From Tessaracoccus bendigoensis DSM 12906 (GTDB taxonomy: Bacteria > Actinomycetota > Actinomycetes > Propionibacteriales > Propionibacteriaceae), in contig NZ_FQZG01000004.1 of the NCBI RefSeq assembly GCF_900141915.1, positions 55,455 to 119,454 on the forward strand: a stretch of 64,000 nucleotides of DNA, in the 5' to 3' direction. The notes beneath the pieces were generated by a model, which had not been told where the DNA came from, ran no database searches, and worked only from the letters and a program-made list of their open reading frames with translations. Position numbers and translations under genes: made by a program. Positions 26,671 to 34,894 of this stretch are shown here, piece after piece (the stretch's first letter is position 1; every line of letters starts with the position of its first letter).

Positions 26671-26741
26671 ACAGACCACTAGGTGATCGGTCGCGCGGAG
26701 GCTGCAGTCCCCGCCCGACCGCGAGGCTGGACGTTCCGCGT

Positions 26742-28166
26742 TCAGCTCTTCGCCAACTCCGTACGCAGCTTGTCGTTCGCGCCTTCCACCTTCAGCCGCG
26801 AGAGAACCAGCACCACGATCGCTATGATGATCGGCGGCATCCACAGGTACATGAACCTCAGCATGCTCATGGCAGATTCAGGCTGCACATCCGCACCACC
26901 GACGTAGCCACTCGCGGCGAGCAACCAACCGGTAACGGCGACTCCGATCCCGCCACCAATCTTGACGCCGAGCGACGTTGCAGAAAACATCATGCCGTCG
27001 ATGCGCTTGTTCTTGGTCATGAAGGTGTTCTCGGACGCCTCTGCGATCAGGGCGTTCAACGTCCCGGTCAGGGGAGCCATCCCGATCGATCCCACCGCTG
27101 TGAACACCAGCATGAGCGGGATGCTGCCCATGAATGCGGCAACGATCACGAGCGCTCTGCCGATGAAGGCGATGATGTATCCGTTAAGGTTGACCCAATA
27201 GATCTTCTTGGCCCACTTCACCACGAATGGCGTTGCCATCAGGGTCAGGATCGTTGGAACGTTGATCGCCCAGGCGAACGTGCTGAAGTAGTTCTCGTCC
27301 CCGAGGATGTATTTCATGAAGTAGATGCCCATGCCGAGCATGGCTGTGACCACCTGGCCGAGGATGAACACGGACACGATCATCAGGTAGTACTTGTTCG
27401 AGATCAGCAGTTTGAGGGAGGCAAGCAGCGTCGGCTTGTCCGCGGCGATCGCCTCCTGCTCCTCTGCGGCGTCCTCGTCTGGTCGGTCGTAGAGCACCTC
27501 GGGCGGCAACTCCCGGACGGAGAATACCGAGATCGTGTTCACGACCAGGCCGATCACCGCGTAGAGGATCGCAACATTGCGCCAGGCGGCGGCGTCACCG
27601 CCGAACCCCTTGACGAGTCCGACCGTGGATACCTGGATGAGAAGGCTCGTCCCGAACGCGAAAATGAACCGGATCGACCCCATCTGCACGCGTTCTTGGG
27701 CATTCTTGGTGATCAGGGCGGTGAGGGTGGAAAACGCGATGTTGTTCGCGGTGAAGAAGACCGCGTTGAGTAGGACGTAGGTGATGAAGAACCAGGCGTA
27801 CTTCGCAAAATCGCCGAGGCTCGGTGGGATTGCGAAGATCGCGACGATCATGGCAGCGCAACCGAAGTAGGCCCAGAACATCCACGGCCGGGCCTTGCCC
27901 ATCTTGGTGTTGGTCTTGTCGATCAACGAGCCGAAGAAGATGTCCGAGGTGCCGTCGAAGATTCTCGCCAGCATGATCAAGGTGCCGATGATGCCGGGAT
28001 TCATACCCATGGTGTCGGTGAGGTAGATCATCACAAAGAAGGCGATGAAAGCGTAGACGACGTTGCCCCCGACATCTCCAGCGCCGTATCCAATCTTGTT
28101 GTACCACCTCAGGTACTTCGTCTCGCTCGAGTTCGCGTGAACCTTCGCGCCTGACGCTTCGCTCAT
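26742..28166 (-). CDS. GPH-family (glycoside-pentoside-hexuronide) cation symporter
   Basis: The 474-residue protein has about 12 hydrophobic segments. The GPH signatures are present: the N-terminal KIGYGAGDVGGN, the first-loop RIFDGTSDIFFGSLIDKTNTKMGKARPW and a central cytoplasmic loop near residues 225-250 rich in acid residues. Members import melibiose, xylosides, glucuronides or similar glycosides with Na+ or H+. No glycosidase or kinase adjoins it, so the substrate is unknown. GAGGAGG lies seven bases before the ATG. Confidence 0.85.
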   Translation of the reverse strand: MSEASGAKVHANSSETKYLRWYNKIGYGAGDVGGNVVYAFIAFFVMIYLTDTMGMNPGIIGTLIMLARIFDGTSDIFFGSLIDKTNTKMGKARPWMFWAYFGCAAMIVAIFAIPPSLGDFAKYAWFFITYVLLNAVFFTANNIAFSTLTALITKNAQERVQMGSIRFIFAFGTSLLIQVSTVGLVKGFGGDAAAWRNVAILYAVIGLVVNTISVFSVRELPPEVLYDRPDEDAAEEQEAIAADKPTLLASLKLLISNKYYLMIVSVFILGQVVTAMLGMGIYFMKYILGDENYFSTFAWAINVPTILTLMATPFVVKWAKKIYWVNLNGYIIAFIGRALVIVAAFMGSIPLMLVFTAVGSIGMAPLTGTLNALIAEASENTFMTKNKRIDGMMFSATSLGVKIGGGIGVAVTGWLLAASGYVGGADVQPESAMSMLRFMYLWMPPIIIAIVVLVLSRLKVEGANDKLRTELAKS

Positions 28167-28311
28167 GCGTCAACCTCCTCTTCCCTGCGTATCGTTGATG
28201 GAACGCTCACTCGGGGATGGTTACGGGGTGCTCCATTGCTCCCCGACTGGAGCGTGGCTCCGGCGCGCCCCAGGCTGTGGCAGGACTTGAAGACTCACAC
28301 TCCAACTCGTG

Positions 28312-28337
28312 GATAGCGCAAACACTAACGCGGTATC
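28312..28337. promoter_or_regulatory. Candidate operator upstream of the GPH transporter
   Basis: GATAGCGC and GCGGTATC form a 7-of-8 inverted repeat with a 10-base spacer, 146 bases before the transporter start. A LacI- or GntR-type protein could bind it. Nothing else supports a specific regulator. Confidence 0.25.
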
Positions 28338-28585
28338 GGCGGTGGCAAGCCGTTTTGAACTTTTTCCTACGAGCGATGCCCGGAAGACCTTGAGGGAGCC
28401 GAGTCGTCGGCGGCGCCACAAGGTGACGACCGCCCCGAAGTTGCGGCGTCGGTTCCCGAGCCTGTCCCCGGGCCGACCCCCGCGGCCGCCACACGGGAGA
28501 CCACCGACCGGCCCGGGCGAGCGCAACGGTCGGTGCCCGGCCTGGGCGGGCATCCCCATTTCCCGGGAAACCTCTTGTCGACTTG

Positions 28586-28591
28586 TAGAGT
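28586..28591 (+). promoter_or_regulatory. -10 hexamer of yqgE (predicted leaderless)
   Basis: TAGAGT ends six bases before the GTG start. The intervening GGGAGC touches the start codon and cannot act as a Shine-Dalgarno sequence. Confidence 0.45.
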
Positions 28592-28597
28592 GGGAGC

Positions 28598-29161
28598 GTG
28601 GACCACGCAGGAGCCGTCTCAGTCGGTCAGTTGCTCGTCGCCACCCAACCGGGCCGCGGCGGCTATTTCGACCGGTCTGTCGTGCTGCTGATCGAGCATC
28701 AGGCGCAGGCCACCGTTGGGCTGTGCCTGAACGTGATGTCGGAGATCCCGGTGCACAATGTGCTGTCGGACTTCACCGAACTGATGAGCCCTCCGGTCGG
28801 CGTGTTCGAGGGCGGGCCAGTCAACGAGGACGTCGTGGTCGCGTTGGGCGAGCCAGGCTCCCCGGATTCTCCGCCTCCCGGCTGGGAGCGAATCAGTGGC
28901 GACATCGGAGTTGTCGATGTGAATTTCCCCAGCGAGCTTCTCGCGACCTCCTTCACCCAACTGCGCGTGTTCGTCGGTTTGTCCGCGTGGGCGCCCGGCC
29001 AGTTGGAGAGCGAACTGATCCGTGGCTCGTGGTTCCGAACCGGGGCCCGTGCAGAAGACGTGTTCGGCGACCCCGGGGGCTTGTGGCGGCGGGTACTGCG
29101 CCGCATGGGCGGCACGACCGGCCGCTGGTCCACTTGGACTGATCAGCCTTCCAACAACTGA
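28598..29161 (+). CDS. YqgE/AlgH family protein (DUF179)
   Basis: The 187-residue product is of the widespread UPF0301/DUF179 family. It shows the conserved opening GQLLVATQPGRGGYFDRSVV, the GLCLN segment in place of the usual GLxLNRP, FEGGPV and LRVFVGLSAWAPGQLE. The fold is known; the biochemical function is not. It lies upstream of mtrAB but has its own putative promoter and a 179-base gap before mtrA. Confidence 0.9.
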   Translation: MDHAGAVSVGQLLVATQPGRGGYFDRSVVLLIEHQAQATVGLCLNVMSEIPVHNVLSDFTELMSPPVGVFEGGPVNEDVVVALGEPGSPDSPPPGWERISGDIGVVDVNFPSELLATSFTQLRVFVGLSAWAPGQLESELIRGSWFRTGARAEDVFGDPGGLWRRVLRRMGGTTGRWSTWTDQPSNN

Positions 29162-29340
29162 GCAGGCCGAGAACTGCTGCGCCTGTCGGCCACTCAAGAG
29201 GTGGCGGGGCGGAGGCGGTCGGCACGATGAGAGTGCCGCAAGCCTTCCTTATAGGTGGATTCCAGCTGGCCCGCGAGCCGGGGCCGTCCGAGCATGGGCC
29301 TCATCGCTACCATGGGCCATGTAGAGCAGGGAGGCATCAG

Positions 29341-30045
29341 GTGAGTGATGGCAAGAGCAGAGTCAGGATCCTCGTGGTCGATGATGACGCGGCCCTTTCC
29401 GAGATGCTGCAGATCGTGCTGCGCCAGGAGGGATTCGATACTGTGCGCTGTGCCTCTGGAGACATCGCGCTGGCCGAGTTCAGGGCGTCGCGACCCGATC
29501 TGGTGCTGCTTGATCTGAACCTGCCAGGCCGCGATGGGGTGCTGGTCTGCCGCGACATCCGTGCCGAGTCCGGCGTCCCGATCATCATGCTGACCGCGAA
29601 GTCGGATACTGCTGACGTCGTCTCCGGGCTCGAGGCCGGGGCCGACGACTACGTCGCGAAGCCGTTCAAGGCCCGGGAACTCATCGCCCGGATCCGCACC
29701 CGTCTGCGTCGAGACTCGACCGAGATCGGGTCCGCCGATGTGCTCACGATCGGCGACCTGACGATCTCGGTGTCCTCACACGTGGTGAGGCGTGGAAGGC
29801 AACTGCTGTCGCTCACTCCACTCGAATTCGATCTGCTACTTGCGCTCGCCAGGAGGCCGGGCCACGTGTTCACCCGCGAGTCGCTGCTCGATGAGGTGTG
29901 GGGGTACCGCAACTCTGCGGATACCAGGTTGCTCAACGTTCACGTGCAGCGGCTGAGGGCCAAGGTCGAGAAGGACCCGGAGAAGCCGGAGATCGTGATC
30001 ACCGTCCGCGGAATCGGATACCGCGCCGGTGAACAGGCCGCATAA
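29341..30045 (+). CDS. mtrA: Two-component response regulator MtrA
   Basis: This is an OmpR/PhoB-type regulator of cell-wall and division genes in actinobacteria. The receiver domain has D14/D15, phospho-acceptor D58 (LVLLDLNLPG) and the K of VAKPFKARE. The winged-helix output domain occupies about 130-230. GTG at 29341 follows GGGAGG by six bases and gives 234 residues. A longer in-frame ATG at 29227 lacks homology before the receiver and is rejected. The stop overlaps mtrB by 17 bases. Confidence 0.94.
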   Translation: MSDGKSRVRILVVDDDAALSEMLQIVLRQEGFDTVRCASGDIALAEFRASRPDLVLLDLNLPGRDGVLVCRDIRAESGVPIIMLTAKSDTADVVSGLEAGADDYVAKPFKARELIARIRTRLRRDSTEIGSADVLTIGDLTISVSSHVVRRGRQLLSLTPLEFDLLLALARRPGHVFTRESLLDEVWGYRNSADTRLLNVHVQRLRAKVEKDPEKPEIVITVRGIGYRAGEQAA

Positions 30046-31585
30046 CCGTCCGCGGGGGTTGGCTCAACTCTGGTGGAGTTCGCTTCCTCTACGGGTGCTG
30101 GTGAGCACGCTGGCATTCTCCATCGTGCTGCTGGTACTGGCGGGGGTGTTACTGCTTAACCAGACCACCGCCGGTGTGGTCGAGGCGAAGAAGGAGTCGG
30201 CACTCAACGAGGCCGCGGGGGCGTACGCGTTCATGCAGGAGCAGCTCCGCAACCCGGATGTGCGTGGGGTGGCCATCCACGAGACCCTCAACCGGCTGGC
30301 CGACCTGGCCGACGCCCAGGTCGCCCAATACCGACTGGTAATTCAAGGCCCCACCTCAAGCCTGGTTTCAGCCGGCATCGTGCCCGAGTCCGTGCCAGAT
30401 GAGTTGAGGCGCGCCGTTGAGCAGAGCGAGGGCATGTTCGTCACGCCCACCAGCGTCCAGTTCACCGACGCCGAGGCGAACCCGGTCCCTGGCTGGGTCG
30501 TCGGCACCTCCCTGATCAGCACAACGGGGGAGCGCTTCCCGGTCTTCTATATCTTCCCGATGACAGCCGAGATCCAGACCCTCAGGTCGTTGCAGGCCGC
30601 CGTCCTGGTCACCGGCGTGGTACTCACGGCGGCGCTGTCCCTCGTGGCCTACCTTGTCACCGCACAGGTGGTCACTCCGGTGCGCAGGGCCAGCCGGGCG
30701 GCGTTGCGGCTGGCATCCGGTGAGCTGGATCTGCGCCTCAAGGTGCGTGGTACTGACGACATCGCCTCACTCGCGCAGTCGATGAACCAGATGGCCTCGC
30801 AACTTCAGCAGCGGATCCGGGAGCTGGAGACGTTGTCCACGCTGCAGCAGAGGTTCGTCAGCGACGTCAGCCACGAACTGCGCACACCGATGACGACGAT
30901 CAAGATGGCCGCGGACATGCTGCACGAGGCTCGTGACTCCTTCGATCCGGTGCAGCGCCGCTCGGCCGAACTGATGAGCGCGGAGATCGACAGGTTCGAC
31001 CTGATGCTGGCTGACCTTCTCGAGATCTCGCGCTTCGACGCCGGTGCGGCCGTGCTCGCCCTGGACGAGGTCGACGTCGGCGCCCTCGTCCGCTCCGAGG
31101 TCGATGATCACCGGGGTCTCGCGGAGTCGCTGGGGGTCGAACTTGTCGTTCAGGTGGAGCCAGGAGACAACACCGCGCAACTGGATTCGCGTCGGATCCG
31201 ACGCGTCATGCGCAACCTCATCACCAACGCCACAGAGCATGCCGAAGGGCGGCAGGTGCGCATCGCCGTCGCATCCGATCAGGAGGCGGTCGCGGTGACC
31301 GTTCGTGACTATGGGGTGGGGTTCGAGGCCGAGGATGCGGCCCGGGTGTTTGACCGGTTCTGGCGTGCGGACCCGAGTCGGACCAGGATCGTGGGTGGCT
31401 CAGGTCTAGGCCTCTCGATCGCGATGGAGGACGCAAGGCTGCACCACGGCTGGCTGACGGCGTGGGGCAGGCCCGGGCGTGGGGCACAGTTCCGGCTCAC
31501 GTTGCCCCGCACCAGCGACCTTGTACTGACAGGGTCCCCCTTGGCTGTGATCCCCGCCGATGACATTGCCAGGCCGAGCCGATGA
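30029..31585 (+). CDS. mtrB: Sensor histidine kinase MtrB
   Basis: The 518-residue membrane kinase pairs with MtrA. Two transmembrane helices (about 22-44 and 188-212) flank an extracellular sensor region. HAMP (about 212-265), the HisKA dimer with phospho-acceptor H282 (SDVSHELRTP) and the HATPase domain with GSGLGLSIA follow. The GTG start lies inside mtrA and the stop overlaps lpqB, the mtrA-mtrB-lpqB operon order of actinobacteria. Confidence 0.94.
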   Translation: MNRPHNRPRGLAQLWWSSLPLRVLVSTLAFSIVLLVLAGVLLLNQTTAGVVEAKKESALNEAAGAYAFMQEQLRNPDVRGVAIHETLNRLADLADAQVAQYRLVIQGPTSSLVSAGIVPESVPDELRRAVEQSEGMFVTPTSVQFTDAEANPVPGWVVGTSLISTTGERFPVFYIFPMTAEIQTLRSLQAAVLVTGVVLTAALSLVAYLVTAQVVTPVRRASRAALRLASGELDLRLKVRGTDDIASLAQSMNQMASQLQQRIRELETLSTLQQRFVSDVSHELRTPMTTIKMAADMLHEARDSFDPVQRRSAELMSAEIDRFDLMLADLLEISRFDAGAAVLALDEVDVGALVRSEVDDHRGLAESLGVELVVQVEPGDNTAQLDSRRIRRVMRNLITNATEHAEGRQVRIAVASDQEAVAVTVRDYGVGFEAEDAARVFDRFWRADPSRTRIVGGSGLGLSIAMEDARLHHGWLTAWGRPGRGAQFRLTLPRTSDLVLTGSPLAVIPADDIARPSR

Positions 31586-33276
31586 GAATCAGATCGTTGC
31601 TGGTGGCTGCGCTCGTTCTGGTAAGCCTCGCCGGTTGCACCGCCGTCCCTACCAGCGGCCCGGTTGTCGAGGTCCCGGTCACGGCCCAGGCGCCCGCGAT
31701 TGATGTCGCGCCGGAACCACCGCAGGATGGCATCACCCCATCCCGTCTCGTCGAGGGCTTCCTACAGGCGATGGCAGATCCTGACGGCGACTATTCCGTG
31801 GCCCGTCAGTACCTGACAGAAGAAGACGCCGAATACTGGCGGCCGGTCGAAGCTCTGGTCTACGACGGGGCCGTCATCGGGAGCGGTGACTCGGCCTACA
31901 TCGACGGGACCCAGGTCGGCCTGCTTGATTCCGATGGGCGCTACAGCACCGACTTCGCTCCACTCAGACACGACTTCGGGGTCGTGCAGGAGAAGGGACA
32001 GTGGCGGATCGGGCGCCCACCCAATGGCCTGCTGCTGTCGCGCTACCTTTTCGAGCGCTACTACACAGAGGTGTCGGTCTACTACATGAGCGACTCCGGC
32101 TCGCATGTCGTCCCAGACCCGGTGCACCTTCCAGAACAGCAAGTGACCCCGACCGGGGTTGTTGAGGCCTTGCTCCGGGGCCCGTCGGACTCGATCGCGA
32201 GAGGGGTGATAAGCGCGCTCCCCGCAACCGTGCGACTAGGAGGTAACGAGGCCAGCATCGACGCCGAGGGTGTGGTGACCGTGGATCTGACCGGACTGAG
32301 CCCGAGCCTGAGCGACGAGGCGCGCCGACGACTCGGTGCTCAGCTCATCTGGTCATTGACCTCGATCCCGAGGGTCACCGGCCTGAAGGTGACCCGGAAT
32401 GGCTTCGGGTTCACGCTTCCCGACAGCAACGCCGAGGGCGTGCTCGAACTAGCGACGCAGCAGGGCTACCAGGTGCTGTCGCGCGCTGCCCCGAATGCGG
32501 AGCTGTTCGCGATCAGCGACGGCGTGCCAGGGGCGGTTTCGGACAGGTTCGAGCCCTGGCCAAGCATGGAGGGCTCATACGCCGACCTGGCGGTGTCCCT
32601 AGATGCCGGCACGATAGCCCTGATCGGGCCTGATCGCGACAGTTTGCTGATCGGTCCCCGCAGCAACGCGCTGGCACCGGTGGAGACGGGGCTGGCGAAC
32701 CTCCGGAGGCCCCAGTTCGTGTTGGGCGCCCTCTGGGTGCTCGGCGATGACGCCAGAGGGCGGCCGGTTCTGCTCACGGTGCAACGTAGCGGTGAGATCG
32801 AGACGGTCGCCTTCGATGAGCAGACCGACAGCCGCATTGAGAGCTACGCGGTCTCACCCACCGGTGTCCGCGCGGCCCTGATCCTGGTCTCGGACGAAGG
32901 CAGACGCCTGGGTATCGGGACGATCGTGGCTGCCACGCCGACGCGGATCGTCGGCTGGCGGGAACTGCAACTCGTGGGGGAGCAGAATCGCCTGCTCTCC
33001 GAGCCGCAGGCCGTGGCGTTCAGCGACGAGACGCTGCTCGGTCTGATCGCCAACGGTACCGGGCAGGCGTCAGTGTTCACCGTCGGGGTGGACGGCACCC
33101 GGATCCAGGACCTGGTCCCCGTCAGCGGAACCCCGGTGGACATCACCGCGCTCGCTCGCCAAGGCGGTGGGGCGATCGCGATCAGGACGGAAAGCGGTGC
33201 CGCGTGGCGCCATGACCAGCGCACCCGCTGGAACAGGTTGGCCGAGAACATCACGAGCCTGAATTACGGAGGTTGA
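31582..33276 (+). CDS. lpqB: Lipoprotein LpqB
   Basis: LpqB is an envelope lipoprotein that modulates MtrAB signalling. The signal peptide ends in the lipobox LAGC with lipidated C19. A GerMN-type domain (about 120-270) and a C-terminal beta-propeller-like LpqB domain follow, giving 564 residues. The ATG overlaps the mtrB stop (ATGA). Confidence 0.93.
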   Translation: MRIRSLLVAALVLVSLAGCTAVPTSGPVVEVPVTAQAPAIDVAPEPPQDGITPSRLVEGFLQAMADPDGDYSVARQYLTEEDAEYWRPVEALVYDGAVIGSGDSAYIDGTQVGLLDSDGRYSTDFAPLRHDFGVVQEKGQWRIGRPPNGLLLSRYLFERYYTEVSVYYMSDSGSHVVPDPVHLPEQQVTPTGVVEALLRGPSDSIARGVISALPATVRLGGNEASIDAEGVVTVDLTGLSPSLSDEARRRLGAQLIWSLTSIPRVTGLKVTRNGFGFTLPDSNAEGVLELATQQGYQVLSRAAPNAELFAISDGVPGAVSDRFEPWPSMEGSYADLAVSLDAGTIALIGPDRDSLLIGPRSNALAPVETGLANLRRPQFVLGALWVLGDDARGRPVLLTVQRSGEIETVAFDEQTDSRIESYAVSPTGVRAALILVSDEGRRLGIGTIVAATPTRIVGWRELQLVGEQNRLLSEPQAVAFSDETLLGLIANGTGQASVFTVGVDGTRIQDLVPVSGTPVDITALARQGGGAIAIRTESGAAWRHDQRTRWNRLAENITSLNYGG

Positions 33277-33312
33277 CCTGTTGAAAGACGCAGGATCCCC
33301 TTCCTGACGTCG

Positions 33313-33318
33313 GATAGT
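33313..33318 (+). promoter_or_regulatory. Possible -10 of the comF gene (leaderless)
   Basis: GATAGT ends six bases before the ATG, a one-base variant of the TANNNT pattern seen at other leaderless starts here. Support is weaker because the first T is missing. Confidence 0.3.
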
Positions 33319-33324
33319 GGGGCC

Positions 33325-33972
33325 ATGATCACATTCATCGACGCTGCCGCCGATCTGCTGCTCGGGTCGACCTGCGCGGGTTGCCGGTCTCCCGGATGGG
33401 GGGTCTGCCGCGGATGCCTGGACCTCCTCCGCACCCCGCCCCATGCCTTCGGCGGGCCCGACGGCCTACCGGTGGTGGCAGCCGGCCCCTATCGTCCGGT
33501 GCTCGAGCACCTGATTCCCAGATACAAAGACGATGGGGCACTGCATCTCGAACGCCTGCTCGCAGAGCTACTGGCAGGGGCGCTTGCGGTGGCGCGACCC
33601 GCCCCTGACACGCTGCTGGTTCCAGTCCCATCCCTGCCCCGCAACGTCCGTGCAAGAGGATTCGACCACGCCCGGAGACTGGCGCGACGCCTGGCGTCCG
33701 ACTCCGGGCTGAAGTCGGCGGCGCTGATCAGCCGCGACCGGCGCGGCCACGATCAGGCCGGCCTTGGGAGGAGCGACAGGAGCACAAACCTGGAGTGCAC
33801 GATGAAGGCACGGCCGCCCCGGTATCCGGTCCTTGTCATAGACGACGTCATCACGACCGGAGCAACCATCAGAGAGGCCTGCCGCTCGCTCGAGAGGGTT
33901 GGCGCCGACGTGCTCGGGGCGGTGGTGATCGCTCAGGTTGACGATTATCCGCCGGGCCGGACAAAAGCCTGA
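33325..33972 (+). CDS. ComF family phosphoribosyltransferase-like protein
   Basis: The 215-residue protein has an N-terminal zinc ribbon with C17, C20, C28 and C31. A type I phosphoribosyltransferase domain follows with the PRPP loop VLVIDDVITTGAT (about 169-181) and the VPVPSLPRNVRARGFDHA segment. ComFC-like proteins are needed for DNA uptake in competent bacteria, but the family is also common in species without competence. Here dprA is a remnant at 25 kb, so transformation is doubtful. Confidence 0.88.
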   Translation: MITFIDAAADLLLGSTCAGCRSPGWGVCRGCLDLLRTPPHAFGGPDGLPVVAAGPYRPVLEHLIPRYKDDGALHLERLLAELLAGALAVARPAPDTLLVPVPSLPRNVRARGFDHARRLARRLASDSGLKSAALISRDRRGHDQAGLGRSDRSTNLECTMKARPPRYPVLVIDDVITTGATIREACRSLERVGADVLGAVVIAQVDDYPPGRTKA

Positions 33973-34009
33973 CACTCCCCTCCCTTGACGGTAACGTTGC
34001 TGCATGGAA

Positions 34010-34048
34010 GCGCCGCAGGTCCCCTCTCCGCAGGGTCACCTGCGGCGC
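34010..34048 (+). terminator. 11-bp inverted repeat between comF and hpf
   Basis: GCGCCGCAGGT pairs perfectly with ACCTGCGGCGC around a 17-base loop that holds a second, shorter hairpin option (34028-34045). It lies 37 bases past the comF stop and 72 bases before hpf, so it may terminate comF or act in the hpf leader. Confidence 0.45.
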
Positions 34049-34119
34049 AGTCATCCTCCGGTGGGAGCTACCCATCGGAGGCCAAGCGGGCTAACTGCCC
34101 AATGACAGACGGAGGAAGC

Positions 34120-34719
34120 ATGGACATCGTCGTCACCGGTCGTCGAATCACGATCAGCCCTGAGTTGAAGGAACTCGTAACCGAACGAGTTGCCAGCGTC
34201 GAGCGATTGCGCGACCGGGTAATCCGGGTCGAGGTCGAGTTTTCTGCCTCGGACAACACCAGGGATCCATCAGACGCCATCACCGTGCAGTTGACTCTCC
34301 GGAGCCGTGGGCCCGTCATTCGGGCCGAGGCGAAGGCGAGCGACAAGATGGCGGCGTTCGAGCTCGCGCTCGACCGGTTGAAGGCGCAGCTTCGAAAGGC
34401 TGCCGACCGACGCAAGACCCACCGGGGTCTCCGAACGGGCAGCTTTGCAGAGACGCCTCCCGTCCAGCCAGCCCCAGAGGCGGAGGAGGAGTCCGACTCG
34501 CGTACCGTTGCGGGCCTGGTTGTCACCGGCGACGGCCCGCTGGTGGTCCGGGAAAAGCAGTTCGACACCGATCCACTGACCCTTGCCCAGGCCCTTGACG
34601 AGATGGAACTGGTCGGCCACGACTTCTTCCTGTACCAGGATGCCGATTCCGGCAGGCCGTCCGTCGTGTATCGGAGAAAGGCCTACAACTACGGCGTGAT
34701 CCACCTCAACGTCAGCTGA
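34120..34719 (+). CDS. hpf: Ribosome hibernation promoting factor, long form
   Basis: Long-form HPF pairs 70S ribosomes into inactive 100S dimers in slow growth. The N-terminal S30AE domain (about 1-100) begins [21 protein letters not shown] charged linker leads to the C-terminal dimerisation domain (about 140-199), ending [16 protein letters not shown] is four bases before the ATG at 34120, which gives 199 residues; an upstream in-frame start is rejected. It could oppose HflX, encoded in this window, which splits hibernating ribosomes. Confidence 0.94.
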   Translation: MDIVVTGRRITISPELKELVTERVASVERLRDRVIRVEVEFSASDNTRDPSDAITVQLTLRSRGPVIRAEAKASDKMAAFELALDRLKAQLRKAADRRKTHRGLRTGSFAETPPVQPAPEAEEESDSRTVAGLVVTGDGPLVVREKQFDTDPLTLAQALDEMELVGHDFFLYQDADSGRPSVVYRRKAYNYGVIHLNVS

Positions 34720-34732
34720 GGCAATCAGAACC

Positions 34733-34768
34733 GGCAACGGCGCCCGTCCACGGACGGGCGCCGTTGCC
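34733..34768 (+). terminator. Strong terminator after hpf
   Basis: A 17-bp perfect GC-rich inverted repeat (GGCAACGGCGCCCGTCC and its complement) starts 13 bases after the hpf stop. It separates hpf from secA. Confidence 0.8.
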
Positions 34769-34894
34769 GCGTGCCGAGGCGGGGCGGGTCTGCGGCCGAC
34801 CCCGGCTTGGGTGACCCATCTTGGAACCAGGCTAAGATGGCTGGCGGTACGCCGCTGTTCAGGTGGCGGTCGGATTAGACGAAGGACAGACCCC

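Larger units (their letters stand above)
28167..28597. other. 431-base non-coding gap between the transporter and yqgE
   Basis: The gap holds the transporter's ribosome site (28174-28180), an imperfect inverted repeat at 28312-28337, and the yqgE -10 at 28586. The remainder is GC-rich, and I see no RNA gene or credible small protein in it. A frame running through it on the plus strand is a shadow of yqgE. Confidence 0.6.

Noticed and set aside
24859..26741. Prophage, integron or intact insertion sequence
   Set aside because: No integrase, transposase catalytic domain or terminal inverted repeats were found; only remnants and repeats are visible.
28309..29142. A 277-residue plus-strand frame covering yqgE
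   Set aside because: It is Arg/Pro/Gly-rich, out of frame with the well-conserved yqgE protein, and has no homology pattern.
29227..29340. N-terminal extension of MtrA from an upstream ATG
   Set aside because: The extension has no receiver-domain homology, and a GTG with a good GGGAGG site fits family length.
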